A DNA stretch of 53,603 nucleotides from Candidatus Omnitrophota bacterium. GTDB taxonomy: Bacteria; Omnitrophota; Gorgyraeia; Gygaellales; Profunditerraquicolaceae. The position numbers and the translations under genes were made by a program. The notes beneath the pieces were generated by a model. That model made no database searches, was not told where the DNA came from, and worked only from the letters and a program-made list of their open reading frames with translations. Every line of letters starts with the position of its first letter. Position 1 is the stretch's first letter. This document shows, in pieces, positions 1 through 8,887 of the stretch. Where the stretch lies: the NCBI GenBank assembly GCA_029571225.1, contig JAKPTF010000020.1:1-53603 (forward strand), read 5' to 3'.

Positions 1-1
1 C

Positions 2-298
2 GGGCAGATTTCAAGGATTTTTATCGCCGGAGGCTTCGGCACGTCCCTGAACATACGGTCGGCGATCGTCATAGGGCTGCTCCCGGATGTGGATGAGGCC
101 AAATACCTTTTTGTCGGCAACAGTTCCCTTGCAGGCGCGCGCCAGCAGCTGGTATCGGAGCCTGCCCTTGCCCGGGCGAGGGATATCGCCTCTCGCATGA
201 CCTACCTGGAACTGTCGGTTGAGCCGGGGTATATGGACGAGTATATGGCCGCGCTGTTCTTCCCGCATACGGACCTGTCGCGGTTCCCGAATTTTTGA
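2..298 (+). CDS. acsV: Corrinoid-protein reductive activator (RACo/AcsV, DUF4445 type), C-terminal part
   Basis: Partial gene: only the last 98 codons lie in the window, in frame from base 2 to the TGA at 296-298. The visible part reads IAGGFGTSLNIRSAIVIGLL, then KYLFVGNSSLAGAR, which is the C-terminal ATPase (ASKHA-fold) part of the large ferredoxin-type proteins that reduce the inactive cobalt of the corrinoid iron-sulfur protein in ATP-dependent fashion. The upstream part, with the expected N-terminal 2Fe-2S domain, is not visible. Twelve bases downstream begins the nickel-insertion ATPase, and AcsD and AcsE follow, so the context is the Wood-Ljungdahl carbonyl branch. Methanol- or methylamine-linked activators share this domain, but the acs neighbours make the AcsV role most likely. 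Confidence 0.8.
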   Translation, partial: GQISRIFIAGGFGTSLNIRSAIVIGLLPDVDEAKYLFVGNSSLAGARQQLVSEPALARARDIASRMTYLELSVEPGYMDEYMAALFFPHTDLSRFPNF

Positions 299-309
299 AG
301 GACCTTTGT

Positions 310-1059
310 ATGGCACACATCATAGCGCTCGCCGGCAAGGGCGGCACGGGCAAGACCACGACGGCAGGGCTTCTCGTGCGGCTTCTGGTCGAACAGAAGG
401 CGGGGCCGGTGCTTGCGGTCGACGCCGATCCGAATTCGAACCTCGGAGAAACGCTCGGCGTCCCGGACGGCCCGACCGTCGGGGGCATCCTCGACCAGGT
501 CGCGGCGCACGCGGATAAAATACCGGGCGGCATGTCAAAGGACCGGTATATCGAATATCAGGTCCAGACCGCCGTGAAAGAGGCAGAGGGGTTTGACTGC
601 CTGACCATGGGAAAACCCGAGGGCCCGGGTTGTTACTGCTATGTCAATAACGTCCTGCGCGGCGTCGTTGAGAGGCTGATCGGGGATTACCGCTGGGTCA
701 TCATCGATAACGAAGCGGGGCTGGAGCATCTCTCGCGCAGGACAACGCGGCGCTGCGACACGCTCCTGGTTATTGCCAGCGATACGCCGGTGGCGCTGCG
801 GGCGGCCCAGCGCATCAGCGTTCTTGCGGACGAGCTCAAGATCAAGACAGGCAGGAAGGTCCTGCTCGTCAACGCGGCGGCAGGGGATATCAGGCCGGAA
901 AGGCTTGCCGGCCTGCGGGACCTATATGCGGGCCGCATCCCGTATGATGAAGCGGTGGAAAGATCGGGCGCGGCAGGGGGATCGATCTGGGATCTTCCGT
1001 CGTCGTCCCCGGCGTACCTGGCCGTGCGCACATTCGTCGAAGGTCTTATCAGGAAATAG
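310..1059 (+). CDS. acsF: CODH/ACS nickel-insertion ATPase (CooC/AcsF family)
   Basis: A 249-residue P-loop ATPase of the MinD/SIMIBI class that helps load nickel into carbon monoxide dehydrogenase or acetyl-CoA synthase. A deviant Walker A (GKGGTGKT) lies at residues 9-16 and AVDADPNSN at 36-44. A Cys-Tyr-Cys pair sits at 108-110, the place of the CXC metal site known from characterised CooC. I chose the ATG at 310, preceded by GAAGGA at 297-302, over an in-frame TTG at 295 that would lie in this ribosome-binding site. It sits between the corrinoid activator and acsD, so it belongs to the acs cluster. Whether it serves CooS, AcsB or both cannot be told from sequence. Confidence 0.9.
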   Translation: MAHIIALAGKGGTGKTTTAGLLVRLLVEQKAGPVLAVDADPNSNLGETLGVPDGPTVGGILDQVAAHADKIPGGMSKDRYIEYQVQTAVKEAEGFDCLTMGKPEGPGCYCYVNNVLRGVVERLIGDYRWVIIDNEAGLEHLSRRTTRRCDTLLVIASDTPVALRAAQRISVLADELKIKTGRKVLLVNAAAGDIRPERLAGLRDLYAGRIPYDEAVERSGAAGGSIWDLPSSSPAYLAVRTFVEGLIRK

Positions 1060-1106
1060 AACAGAGGCATACACAGAAACGTTATAACACGGAGGGCATG
1101 ACAGCT

Positions 1107-2069
1107 ATGGCAGTCGAACCGTTGATCGAAAAATGGCAGGGGAGTGTCGCAGAGGTGGCCATCGGCGCAACAGCAAAAGACGGCGGGACGCGGTCCCATG
1201 CCGTTGTCGTCGGAGGGGAAACGGGCCTGCCGTTTCTGGCTGACACCCCGGCCATGCCCCATAAGCCCGTTGTGGCTCTGGAGATCTGGGACACGCCGCC
1301 GGCTGACTGGCCCGATGAGCTGGCCGCCTGTTACCAAAAGGTATGGAACGATCCGTTCGCGTGGGCGCAGAGCTGTGTGGCCGACCACAAGGCCCAGCTT
1401 TTATGCGTCCGGCTCCAGGGATCCCATCCTGACAGCGGCGCAAAAACGGCCGCGCAGCAGCAGAAGTTCATATCGGGATTGCTTAAAAAAGTGAAGGTTC
1501 CGCTTGTCATCATCGGCTGCGGAGACGACCAGGCCGATAATCAGGTCCTGCCAGCGTGCTGCGAAGCGGCCAGGGGCGAGAAATGCCTTTTCGGAAGCGC
1601 TGTCCAGGATAATTATAAGACGCTTGCCGCTTCCGCGTTCGCCGACGGCCACAGCATTATCGCCGAATCGCCCATCGATATCAACATCGCCAAACAGCTC
1701 AACATCCTGATCTCGGACATGGGCGTGCCGCTTGACCGGCTCGTCATCAACCCGACGATAGGCGCGCTCGGATACGGCCTCGAATACGCGTATTCAATCA
1801 TGGAGCGCGCGCGGTTGTCCGCGCTGTCCGGGGATAAAATGGTGGCGATGCCTTTTATCTGTTTCGTCGGCCAGGAGGCGTCGCGCGCGAAGGAATCCCG
1901 CGTGACCGAGCGGGAATTCCCGCAGTGGGGCTCTGTAAAGGACCGCGCCTGCATCTGGGAGGCGTTGACTGCCTCGAGCCTGATCCAGGCAGGGGCGGAT
2001 ATCCTCGTCATGCGCCATCCGGCTGCCGCAGGCCTCGTCAACAAGTATATTGAAACATTGACCGCGTAG
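1107..2069 (+). CDS. acsD: Acetyl-CoA decarbonylase/synthase delta subunit (corrinoid Fe-S protein small subunit)
   Basis: Encodes about 320 residues matching AcsD/CdhD, the TIM-barrel small subunit of the corrinoid iron-sulfur protein. With AcsC it carries the methyl group from methyltetrahydrofolate to acetyl-CoA synthase. Recognisable stretches include the internal DINIAKQLNILISDMGVPLD and the conserved INPTIGALGYGLEYAYSIME; the enzyme partner AcsE follows directly. Two in-frame ATGs exist, at 1098 and 1107. GGAGG at 1091-1095 is only 2 bases from the first and 11 from the second, so 1107 is preferred; 1098 would add three residues. The large subunit acsC is not in the window and must lie elsewhere, probably upstream. 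Confidence 0.9.
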   Translation: MAVEPLIEKWQGSVAEVAIGATAKDGGTRSHAVVVGGETGLPFLADTPAMPHKPVVALEIWDTPPADWPDELAACYQKVWNDPFAWAQSCVADHKAQLLCVRLQGSHPDSGAKTAAQQQKFISGLLKKVKVPLVIIGCGDDQADNQVLPACCEAARGEKCLFGSAVQDNYKTLAASAFADGHSIIAESPIDINIAKQLNILISDMGVPLDRLVINPTIGALGYGLEYAYSIMERARLSALSGDKMVAMPFICFVGQEASRAKESRVTEREFPQWGSVKDRACIWEALTASSLIQAGADILVMRHPAAAGLVNKYIETLTA

Positions 2070-2098
2070 GATTATAATAGAAAGACAAGAGAGGGCAT

Positions 2099-2887
2099 AT
2101 GTATATCATCGGCGAATTGATCAACGGCATGTACGTATCGATCACCAGGGCGATAAAAACGCGCGACGAGGAGATCATCCGGAAATGCGCCCTTGATCAG
2201 ATCGCTGCGGGCGCCGACGCGCTTGACGTGAATTGCGGCCCCGGCTCGAAACAGCCCGCGGATGACATCCGGTGGCTCGTCAAGACCATCCGCAGCGTCA
2301 CGGATAAGACGATCGTGCTTGATTCAAGCAAGCCCGGCGTGATCGAGGCGGGCCTCGAGGCGGCGACCGGCCCCGTTATGATCAATTCGACGACCGCGGA
2401 TGCGGCGAAATTGTCTGTTCTGGTGCCGCTTGCCAAGAAATATAACGCCTCGCTCATCGGCCTTGCCATGAATGCCAAAGGGGTGCCGCAGAACAAGGAC
2501 CAGAGGCTGGAATTGGCGGCAACGATCGTGGCGACCTGCGTCGAGAACGATTTTCCCGTGGATAACCTGTATCTTGATCCGATCGTCATGCCGGTCAACG
2601 TGAGCCAGGCGGCCATGGCGGATATTCTCGAATCGATCAGAGAATTCAAGATCATCTCCGAGCCGCCGCCGAAGACCGTCGTGGGCTTGAGCAACGTCTC
2701 GCAGGGCACGCAATTCCGCAGTCTCATCAACCGGACGTTCCTCGTCATGGCGGTTGCGTTCGGGCTTGACGCGGCGATCCTTGATCCGCTCGACAAGGAA
2801 TTGATGGATGCGTTGATCACCGCAGAACTGATCGTCAATAAACAGATATACTGCGATTCGTACCTGGAGGCATACCGTAAAAAATAA
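2099..2887 (+). CDS. acsE: Methyltetrahydrofolate:corrinoid/iron-sulfur protein methyltransferase
   Basis: A 262-residue pterin-binding TIM-barrel enzyme that moves the methyl group of methyltetrahydrofolate to Co(I) of the corrinoid protein, the link between the methyl and carbonyl branches of the Wood-Ljungdahl pathway. It aligns without gaps at the known active-site positions of the Moorella enzyme: Asp75 (in LDSS), Asn96 (MINST), Asp160 (LDPI) and Asn199 (GLSNVSQ) are all present at the same numbers. The ATG follows a GAGAGGGC ribosome-binding site. It is the last recognisable acs gene of the run; 7 bases after its stop an unrelated secreted protein begins. Confidence 0.95.
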   Translation: MYIIGELINGMYVSITRAIKTRDEEIIRKCALDQIAAGADALDVNCGPGSKQPADDIRWLVKTIRSVTDKTIVLDSSKPGVIEAGLEAATGPVMINSTTADAAKLSVLVPLAKKYNASLIGLAMNAKGVPQNKDQRLELAATIVATCVENDFPVDNLYLDPIVMPVNVSQAAMADILESIREFKIISEPPPKTVVGLSNVSQGTQFRSLINRTFLVMAVAFGLDAAILDPLDKELMDALITAELIVNKQIYCDSYLEAYRKK

Positions 2888-2894
2888 CACTCTG

Positions 2895-4205
2895 ATGCCC
2901 GGAACCCGCTGCTGCATTGCCGGTTTTTGCCTTTTTATTGCGGTCGCCGTGACGCCGCCGGCTGCTCTTTGCCAGGAGGATTTTCCCGAGATGGCAAAGG
3001 TCGAGGCCGATTACATCCTTGCGTGCCAGTTCATGGACCCCGCTGATGCCGCATACGGTTGTATCAATAATGTCGCGGGAGCGCCGACCTGGGTCGTGCC
3101 CCGGGAGAACGCCATGGCGATCCTGGGCCTGCTTCTCGCAGAGGACCTGTATCCGGGAAACGACTACCGCAGACGCGCCGGCCTTGCGGCTGACTATCTG
3201 GTCAAGGTGCAGGATGCCGACGGCGCCTGGTTCGACCAGTATCATTACGCGGTCCCGGGGGACGAGGGCGGTTCCGAAGGATCCCTGTCGAAATCCCCGA
3301 CCCAGACCGCAGAGGTGATGATCGCGTTCTACAGGCTCGGCTTTGACAGGGCGCGCTACGGCGCGATGAAAAAAGCGGCCCTGTATCTGATGGCGTGCCA
3401 GACAAACGGCGGCAACGGCCTGCTTCTGGGCGGCGGCAAGGACGCGCAGGGAGGATTCAGGACGTGGCGTTGGGCATCGGATAATTCATACGCCTACCAG
3501 GCATTGAAGGCGGCTGAGACCTGGGCGCTCATGTCGCTGGATGTGCGGTTCGCGCTGTATTGCAACAGGGCGGCAAAAAGGATCATCAAAGGCATCGATA
3601 CGGTTCTCTATGTCGGAGACCGCGATGATCCGGATTTCGGCGTGTGGCGCCGCGTCGTGGATAAAGACAATATTCCGGTCGATCCTTTGTTCCACGACTG
3701 GATCAATTATGCCCCGCAGATGCTGGATCTTCCCTGCCGGGGCGTCAACAGGCCGCGCGTGGGCGAATGGATACACCGCACCCTGCAGGATTCGTCGGGC
3801 GCATGCGTCTGGAACGACGGCGCGGAAATCTCAAGAAGATCCCCCGGATATTCATTCCAGGCTTCGTTGTGCTGGCAGGACCTGCGCCAGAGCGAGTATT
3901 ACATCGACGCGTTGAACTGGGCGCTTGACAGCGGCCTGTGGATGAACCAGCCTGCGTGCGACGGCGTCGCGGGCGGCTGGGTGGACTGGTCGCAGACCGC
4001 CGGGGACGGATCAGCGGTCCGGGCCGACTGCTGGCAGCGGTTCATCGACACGAGTTTTTATGCCATAGCGGCATACAACGGCGGGTATGATTTCCGGATC
4101 ATTCCGGGTTTCTTGAGGATCGGCTATTCTAATCCCCGCAGATCGAGCGGGGCCGTTCCGTGTTATCTGCAACTGCAGTTCCCTGATACAGAAGACAAGG
4201 ATTAG
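2895..4205 (+). CDS. Secreted protein of unknown function, probable alpha/alpha-toroid fold
   Basis: I do not recognise this 436-residue protein. It opens with a signal peptide (hydrophobic core about residues 7-24, ending AALCQ), so it is exported. The rest holds helix-pair-like units with aromatic/acidic turns, such as [45 protein letters not shown] and [15 protein letters not shown]. That pattern resembles six- or seven-hairpin toroids of polysaccharide-active enzymes or terpene-cyclase/prenyltransferase-like proteins; this is inference. Several Cys residues (for example ACQF, YGCINN, MACQ) could form disulfides. It starts 7 bases after acsE and is followed 26 bases later by trpB, so it is probably co-transcribed with both, though the pathways are unrelated. 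Confidence 0.7.
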   Translation: MPGTRCCIAGFCLFIAVAVTPPAALCQEDFPEMAKVEADYILACQFMDPADAAYGCINNVAGAPTWVVPRENAMAILGLLLAEDLYPGNDYRRRAGLAADYLVKVQDADGAWFDQYHYAVPGDEGGSEGSLSKSPTQTAEVMIAFYRLGFDRARYGAMKKAALYLMACQTNGGNGLLLGGGKDAQGGFRTWRWASDNSYAYQALKAAETWALMSLDVRFALYCNRAAKRIIKGIDTVLYVGDRDDPDFGVWRRVVDKDNIPVDPLFHDWINYAPQMLDLPCRGVNRPRVGEWIHRTLQDSSGACVWNDGAEISRRSPGYSFQASLCWQDLRQSEYYIDALNWALDSGLWMNQPACDGVAGGWVDWSQTAGDGSAVRADCWQRFIDTSFYAIAAYNGGYDFRIIPGFLRIGYSNPRRSSGAVPCYLQLQFPDTEDKD

Positions 4206-4231
4206 CAAAAACGTTTGACGTGCGAGGACCG

Positions 4232-5419
4232 ATGAAGCTTCCCGACAGCAAAGGTTATTTCGGCGCATTCGGCGGCAGGTTCGTCCCTGAAACGCTGATG
4301 GCTGCTCTGTCAGAACTGGACAGGAGTTACCGGGCGATCAGCGACGACCCGTCGTTCAGGGCGGAGCTCTCGTATTATTTACGGGAATATGCGGGAAGGC
4401 CCACACCGCTTTACTACGCGAAGAACTTGAGCAAATACCTGGGCAAGGCAAAGATTTATCTGAAGCGAGAGGATCTCCTGCATACAGGCGCGCACAAGAT
4501 CAACAATACGCTCGGCCAGGGGCTTCTGGCAAAACGCATGGGCAAGACCCGCGTCATTGCAGAGACCGGCGCGGGTCAGCACGGTGTCGCGACCGCGACC
4601 GTCGCCGCATTATTCGGATTGAAGTGCGCCGTGTATATGGGCGAGGAAGATACGATCCGTCAGCGTCTCAACGTTTACCGGATGAAATTGCTCGGTTCCG
4701 AAGTCGTTACGGTGACAACCGGGACCAAAACGCTTAAGGATGCGATCAACGAAGCGTTCCGCGATTGGGTCACCAACGTGCAGGACACGTTCTATATTTT
4801 CGGCACTGTCGCCGGTCCCCATCCGTATCCCATGATGGTGCGCGATTTCCAGGCAGTGATCGGCAGGGAAGCGCGCAGGCAGATCATTGAGAGGGAAAAA
4901 CGCCTGCCTGATTACCTCGTCGCCTGCGTGGGCGGCGGCAGCAACGCCATGGGTCTGTTCTATCCTTTCTATAACGATGCGAAGGTCAGGTTCGTCGGGG
5001 TCGAAGCTGCAGGCAAAGGCGTCTCGACCGGAAAACACGCCGCGACGCTTGTCGCCGGCGGCGTCGGCGTGCTCCACGGGGCAAAATCCTATGTATTGCA
5101 GGACAAAGACGGGCAGATTTCTCCGACGCATTCGATATCCGCAGGCCTTGATTATCCGGGCGTCGGTCCGGAACACTCTTTTTTCAAGAAGATAAAGCGG
5201 GCCGCGTACGTCGCGGCCACGGACGATCAGGCGCTTGAAGGGTTCAAGCTCTTGTCCAGGACCGAGGGCATCATTCCGGCTCTGGAATCCGCCCACGCGG
5301 CCGGATACCTGCCCCGGCTTGTCCGTAACATCAAAAAGGATTCCATTGTGGTCGTGTCTGTTTCAGGCAGGGGGGACAAGGATATGGATACGGCCATTTC
5401 GCACATCAAGGTTTCGTGA
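4232..5419 (+). CDS. trpB: Tryptophan synthase beta chain
   Basis: A 395-residue PLP enzyme that condenses indole with serine to give tryptophan. The PLP lysine is Lys89 in GAHKINN, the catalytic acid is Glu111 in ETGAGQHG, and the phosphate loop GGGSNAMG starts at 234. The characteristic start [17 protein letters not shown] supports the ATG at 4232; a GTG at 4220 would only add four residues and run into the GAGG at 4224-4227. The stop overlaps the first GTG of the trpA frame, so the pair is translationally close. No trpE, D, C or F gene is nearby, so indole-glycerol phosphate must come from genes elsewhere. Confidence 0.97.
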   Translation: MKLPDSKGYFGAFGGRFVPETLMAALSELDRSYRAISDDPSFRAELSYYLREYAGRPTPLYYAKNLSKYLGKAKIYLKREDLLHTGAHKINNTLGQGLLAKRMGKTRVIAETGAGQHGVATATVAALFGLKCAVYMGEEDTIRQRLNVYRMKLLGSEVVTVTTGTKTLKDAINEAFRDWVTNVQDTFYIFGTVAGPHPYPMMVRDFQAVIGREARRQIIEREKRLPDYLVACVGGGSNAMGLFYPFYNDAKVRFVGVEAAGKGVSTGKHAATLVAGGVGVLHGAKSYVLQDKDGQISPTHSISAGLDYPGVGPEHSFFKKIKRAAYVAATDDQALEGFKLLSRTEGIIPALESAHAAGYLPRLVRNIKKDSIVVVSVSGRGDKDMDTAISHIKVS

Positions 5420-5427
5420 AAGGCGCC

Positions 5428-6219
5428 ATGAACAGGATCGACGCTGCATTCAGGCAATTGCGAAAAGACGGCAGGAAAGCGTTTATCGCGTTTTTGACCG
5501 CCGGCTACCCTGACCTTGCAGCGACGGAAAAACTGGTTCTTGAACTTTCGAACCGGGGCGCAGACCTGATCGAGCTTGGCATTCCGTTCTCCGACCCTAT
5601 GGCAGACGGCCCTGTCATCCAGGAATCCTCGCAGGCAGCGCTGGACCGTCATGTCAGGCTGACCGACGTTCTGCAACTCGTCAAGAGCCTGCGCCGCAGG
5701 ACGCAGATTCCGCTGTTGTTCATGTCGTATTACAATCCGATCCTGTGCATGGGTGAATGCCGGTTTGCCAAAGAGGCTGCCCGGTGCGGGCTGGACGGCG
5801 TCATTGTGCCGGACCTTCCGCCTGAAGAAGGGCGTTCTTTATCGAAGGCCGCGCGCATGAACGGGATTCATACGATCAGCTTCGTCGCCCCTACCACGGA
5901 CCGCAAACGCCTCGCCTTCATCGCTCACGCGGCACGGGGATTCATCTATTATTTGAGCGTCGCCGGAGTGACCGGCGCGCGCAGGACCCTGCCTGCCGAC
6001 GTCGCTTCGCACGTCAGGGGCATACAGCGGCTGACCCGGACGCCCGTATGCGTGGGTTTCGGCGTATCGACGCCTGGCCAGGTCAGGAACATCCAGTCAG
6101 TCGCCGATGGAGTGATCGTGGGCAGCGCCATCATCAGAAAGATCAAGGAACACAGGCAGGATGCGCGCCTTGTCTCGAAGGTCGGCGCGTATGTTGCTTC
6201 ACTGGCGGGAAAAAAATGA
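5428..6219 (+). CDS. trpA: Tryptophan synthase alpha chain
   Basis: A 263-residue TIM barrel that cleaves indole-3-glycerol phosphate to indole and glyceraldehyde 3-phosphate in complex with TrpB. With the ATG at 5428, the catalytic residues fall at the classic numbers: Glu49 (DLIELGIPFSD) and Asp60 (MADGP). The frame also opens at a GTG at 5416 inside the trpB stop region, but AAAGG just upstream of 5428 and the family start MNRIDAAF favour the ATG. The phosphate-binding end (VGFGVSTPGQV, then GVIVGSAII) is intact. Its TGA shares bases with the start codon of the following peptidase (ATGA overlap). Confidence 0.97.
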   Translation: MNRIDAAFRQLRKDGRKAFIAFLTAGYPDLAATEKLVLELSNRGADLIELGIPFSDPMADGPVIQESSQAALDRHVRLTDVLQLVKSLRRRTQIPLLFMSYYNPILCMGECRFAKEAARCGLDGVIVPDLPPEEGRSLSKAARMNGIHTISFVAPTTDRKRLAFIAHAARGFIYYLSVAGVTGARRTLPADVASHVRGIQRLTRTPVCVGFGVSTPGQVRNIQSVADGVIVGSAIIRKIKEHRQDARLVSKVGAYVASLAGKK

Positions 6220-7496
6220 AAAAAAACCTCTACCGCAAAACAAAGCTCGATAACGGGGTGCGCCTCATCAGCTGCCCCATGAAGGACCGCAAATCCCTTG
6301 CGCTGGGGATATGGGTTTCGGTCGGTTCCCGCTATGAAGAGCCTCACTCGGCAGGGATCAGCCATTACCTCGAGCATATGGTCTTCAAGGGGACCAGGAA
6401 CTACACCTGCAGGCAGATCAAGGAATCGATCGAAGGGGTGGGCGGGTCGTTCAACGGTTTTACCTCCGAAGAGGTTACCTGTTATTTTGTCAAAATGCCT
6501 TCGAGGTATCTCGACAGGAGCCTGGACATCCTTTCCGATATGGTCGCACAGCCGCTGCTGCGCGATGAGGACATACGCAAGGAGCGCACGGTGATCCTGG
6601 AAGAGATCAAGATGTACAAGGATCAGCCGCAAAGCTACGTATACGAACTGCTCGACGGTTTATTATGGCCGGATCATCCGCTCGGCACCAGCACCCTGGG
6701 CAGCGAGCGCACAGTCGGTTCGATCGACAGGCAGGCGCTGAGGTCGTACCGCAGCCGCTGTTATTCCCCGGCGAACATCGTCGTCAGCGCCGCGGGCGCG
6801 TTCGACCACGGATCTCTGGCGGAAAAGGTAAGGGCGTGCCTGGGAGGGCTCACGGGAGGGCAGGTCAACCGTTTCCTGCCGGCCCGTCCTTCGCAAAAGG
6901 CGCCGCAGGTCAGGATACTGGCGAAAGACACGGAGCAGAGCCATCTGGTGGTCGGGTTTCACGGGCTGAAACGCAACGATCCGATGCGGTATTGCCTTTC
7001 CTTGCTGCATATCGTGCTCGGGGCGAATTCTTCAAGCAGGCTCTTCAATGAGGTCAGGGAAAAACGGGGCCTTGCCTACGAAATAGGCACGCATGTGAAA
7101 TTCATGGCCGATACCGGTGTTTTTATCGTGCATGCGGGAGTCGATAACACGAAGGTCGAAAACACGGTCAGGCTCGTCTTTGACGGGCTGCAGGAGATCA
7201 GGGACGGCCTGGTCGGGGCTGATGAATTGAAGCGCGCCAAAGAATATTATCTGGGCCAATTGACCCTTGCCATGGAAGACACCATGGACCAGATGCTCTG
7301 GATCGGCGAGACGACCACGACCCTTGATACGACGTTCTCGCTGGACGATATCGTCAGAGAGGTCAAAAAGGTGACGGCGAATGATATCCGGGGCGCGGCC
7401 AGGCTCTTGTTAAGGCCGGATCGCATCAATTTCGCCATGATCGGCCCCTGGAAGAACAAGGAGCGCGTTGTGCAAAAGTGGTTCAGGCTGAAATGA
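6216..7496 (+). CDS. M16-family zinc peptidase (processing-peptidase-like)
   Basis: A 426-residue insulinase/mitochondrial-processing-peptidase-like protein. The inverted zinc motif HxxEH (HYLEH) is at residues 50-54, with the downstream helix RKERTVILEEI that supplies the third ligand and the C-terminal R-Y type loop (NSSSRLFNEVREKRGLAYEI). One M16 core of this length normally dimerises. No signal peptide is seen, so it is cytoplasmic or periplasm-associated by other means. The start is the ATG that overlaps the trpA stop; a longer frame from 6048 only reads through trpA in another phase. In other bacteria such YmxG-type peptidases have no settled substrate, so none is assigned. Confidence 0.9.
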   Translation: MKKNLYRKTKLDNGVRLISCPMKDRKSLALGIWVSVGSRYEEPHSAGISHYLEHMVFKGTRNYTCRQIKESIEGVGGSFNGFTSEEVTCYFVKMPSRYLDRSLDILSDMVAQPLLRDEDIRKERTVILEEIKMYKDQPQSYVYELLDGLLWPDHPLGTSTLGSERTVGSIDRQALRSYRSRCYSPANIVVSAAGAFDHGSLAEKVRACLGGLTGGQVNRFLPARPSQKAPQVRILAKDTEQSHLVVGFHGLKRNDPMRYCLSLLHIVLGANSSSRLFNEVREKRGLAYEIGTHVKFMADTGVFIVHAGVDNTKVENTVRLVFDGLQEIRDGLVGADELKRAKEYYLGQLTLAMEDTMDQMLWIGETTTTLDTTFSLDDIVREVKKVTANDIRGAARLLLRPDRINFAMIGPWKNKERVVQKWFRLK

Positions 7497-8509
7497 CCCT
7501 CCTGTATTCGTTTCTCCTTTCTATCCTGCTTTTGTGTTTTCTGGTCATATCGTTCTTTTTTTCCCTGTCCGAGACCTCGATCATCGCCATCAGCAAGATC
7601 AAATTGCGCCACCTGACCGTCCAGAAGGCGCGCCACAGCTCGAACGTCCAGTACCTCATGACGCATTCCGACCGGTTCATCGTCGGCATCCTGATCGGCA
7701 ATAATTTCGTCAATATCGCCTTTTCCGTCATCCTCTCGGCGATCTGCGTTTATTTCGCAGGCCCGCGCCTCGGCGTGGTCATCGCGACCATGCTTTCCGC
7801 CGTGCTGATCATGGTTTTCTGCGAGATACTGCCCAAGATGATCGCCTTGAAGAACACTGACCGCATGGCCCTGGCGGTCGCTCCGGTGATGGAGGCGTAT
7901 ACCCGGATGATCACGCCTCTGGCGAAGGTCTTCACCGGCACCGCAGACGCGATATTCGATGTTCTGGGCATCAAGCGGACCAAGCGCTCTTCGCTCATCA
8001 CCGAAGAGGAACTGCGGCTCATGATCGAGGTCGGACGGGAGGACGGCGTCTTGAGCGAGGAAGAACGCAAGATGTTCCACCGCATCTTCGAGTTCGGGGA
8101 CATCAAGGTGGGGGATGTCATGATCCCCAGGGACAAAATGGTGGCTGTCAGCATATCCGCCAGCCCCGAGCAGCTTCTTGATATCCTCGCGGAGCAGGGA
8201 CATTCGCGCCTGCCTGTCTATAAAGGGAGCGTTGAAAATGTCATGGGGATCATCTATGCCCGGGATCTGTTGTATATCCTGCGGGACAAGGGGCTGTTCC
8301 TCCTGCAGGATATCGTGCATCCAGCGTATTTCGTGCCCGCGCAGACACGGGTGAGCGAACTGCTCCGGAAGTTCCTGGTCGACAAGATCCAGATCGCGGT
8401 CGTGGTTGACGAAAAATCCAGGGCTCTGGGGCTGGTGACCCTCGAGGACCTGCTCGAAGAGATCGTGGGCGAGATCGAAGAGCAGCCGTATGCCCGTACC
8501 GCGAAATAG
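7493..8509 (+). CDS. CNNM/CorC-type membrane protein (DUF21 plus CBS domains)
   Basis: A 338-residue protein of the HlyC/CorC (CNNM) family, linked in other organisms to magnesium or cobalt transport. The first roughly 140 residues hold the DUF21 membrane domain with three or four hydrophobic helices and the family signature FFSLSETSIIAIS. Two CBS repeats follow (IMIPRDKM-type segment MIPRDKMVAVSI, then VVVDEKSRALGLVTLEDLLE). The usual C-terminal CorC_HlyC domain is missing, as the protein ends soon after the second CBS. The ATG at 7493 overlaps the peptidase stop (ATGA); an upstream GTG at 7478 is less likely. It ends an unbroken plus-strand gene run that starts before the window. Confidence 0.9.
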   Translation: MTLLYSFLLSILLLCFLVISFFFSLSETSIIAISKIKLRHLTVQKARHSSNVQYLMTHSDRFIVGILIGNNFVNIAFSVILSAICVYFAGPRLGVVIATMLSAVLIMVFCEILPKMIALKNTDRMALAVAPVMEAYTRMITPLAKVFTGTADAIFDVLGIKRTKRSSLITEEELRLMIEVGREDGVLSEEERKMFHRIFEFGDIKVGDVMIPRDKMVAVSISASPEQLLDILAEQGHSRLPVYKGSVENVMGIIYARDLLYILRDKGLFLLQDIVHPAYFVPAQTRVSELLRKFLVDKIQIAVVVDEKSRALGLVTLEDLLEEIVGEIEEQPYARTAK

Positions 8510-8514
8510 GCTTC

Positions 8515-8541
8515 TTGACAGCCAATTTGAATTGTGATACT
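8515..8541 (+). promoter_or_regulatory. Putative sigma-70-type promoter for the zinc-ribbon gene and rsfS
   Basis: A perfect -35 box TTGACA (8515-8520) is followed after 15 bases by GATACT (8536-8541), preceded by TG one base away as in extended -10 promoters. Spacing is shorter than ideal; TATACC at 8541-8546 is an alternative -10 at 20 bases. It is the only AT-rich break after a run of packed genes, which makes a new transcription start plausible. Confidence 0.45.
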
Positions 8542-8651
8542 ATACCCGTAATAGACACCAGGGCGGTTCGAGTGAGCTTTCTGGGAAAGCTATTGACAAA
8601 GCGATCCCCTCAGATCAACCCCCGAGGACCATGAAGGAGGCAAAGAAGGCT
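8542..8651 (+). other. Leader region with small hairpin before the zinc-ribbon gene
   Basis: The 110 bases before the ATG at 8652 hold no gene. AGCTTTC (8575-8581) and GAAAGCT (8585-8591) form a seven-pair hairpin with a three-base loop. A second TTGACA (8593-8598) has no matching -10. I recognise no known riboswitch here. Confidence 0.4.
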
Positions 8652-8801
8652 ATGGCAGAAAAAGGTTATTGCGTGAAGTGCAAAGCGTCAAAAGAGATGA
8701 AAGACGAGCAGAAAGTGACCATGAAGAACGGCCGCTCCGCCATGAAAGGCAAATGTCCCTCCTGCGGAACCGGCATGTATAAGATTTTAGGGAAGAAATA
8801 G
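8652..8801 (+). CDS. Small zinc-ribbon protein, DUF5679-like
   Basis: A 49-residue protein with two cysteine pairs: YCVKCKAS near the start and CPSCGTGM near the end, spaced as in a zinc ribbon. Family members of this DUF5679 type start with a short M-A-x-x-YCVKC and carry a conserved K-x-M-x-x-x-x-x-x-T-M-K-N-G-R segment, which is visible here as KVTMKNGRSAMKG. Function is unknown; a role in binding nucleic acid or in transcription is only guessed from the fold. An in-frame ATG at 8631 would add seven residues, but it lies in the AAGGAGG that probably serves as ribosome-binding site. Confidence 0.8.
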   Translation: MAEKGYCVKCKASKEMKDEQKVTMKNGRSAMKGKCPSCGTGMYKILGKK

Positions 8802-8825
8802 TCTTGATAGGAGAGTCCGTCATTG

Positions 8826-8868
8826 CAGGCCCCGTTGGGGTGAATAATCCCCTGACGGGGTTTGCCTG
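8826..8868 (+). terminator. GC-rich stem-loop between the zinc-ribbon gene and rsfS
   Basis: CAGG-CCCCGT-T-GGGG pairs with CCCC-TG-ACGGGG and an outer CCTG across the loop TGAATAAT. The arms are strong, but only TTT follows and there is no long U-run, so it may be a partial terminator, a processing site or an mRNA stabiliser. Confidence 0.45.
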
Positions 8869-8887
8869 TTAAGAGAGGGAGAGGATT

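Noticed and set aside
7247-8320. 357-codon open frame on the minus strand
   Set aside because: It lies across the M16 peptidase and CNNM genes; the translation is Asp/His/Arg-rich shadow sequence with no recognisable motif, while the plus strand encodes clear domains.
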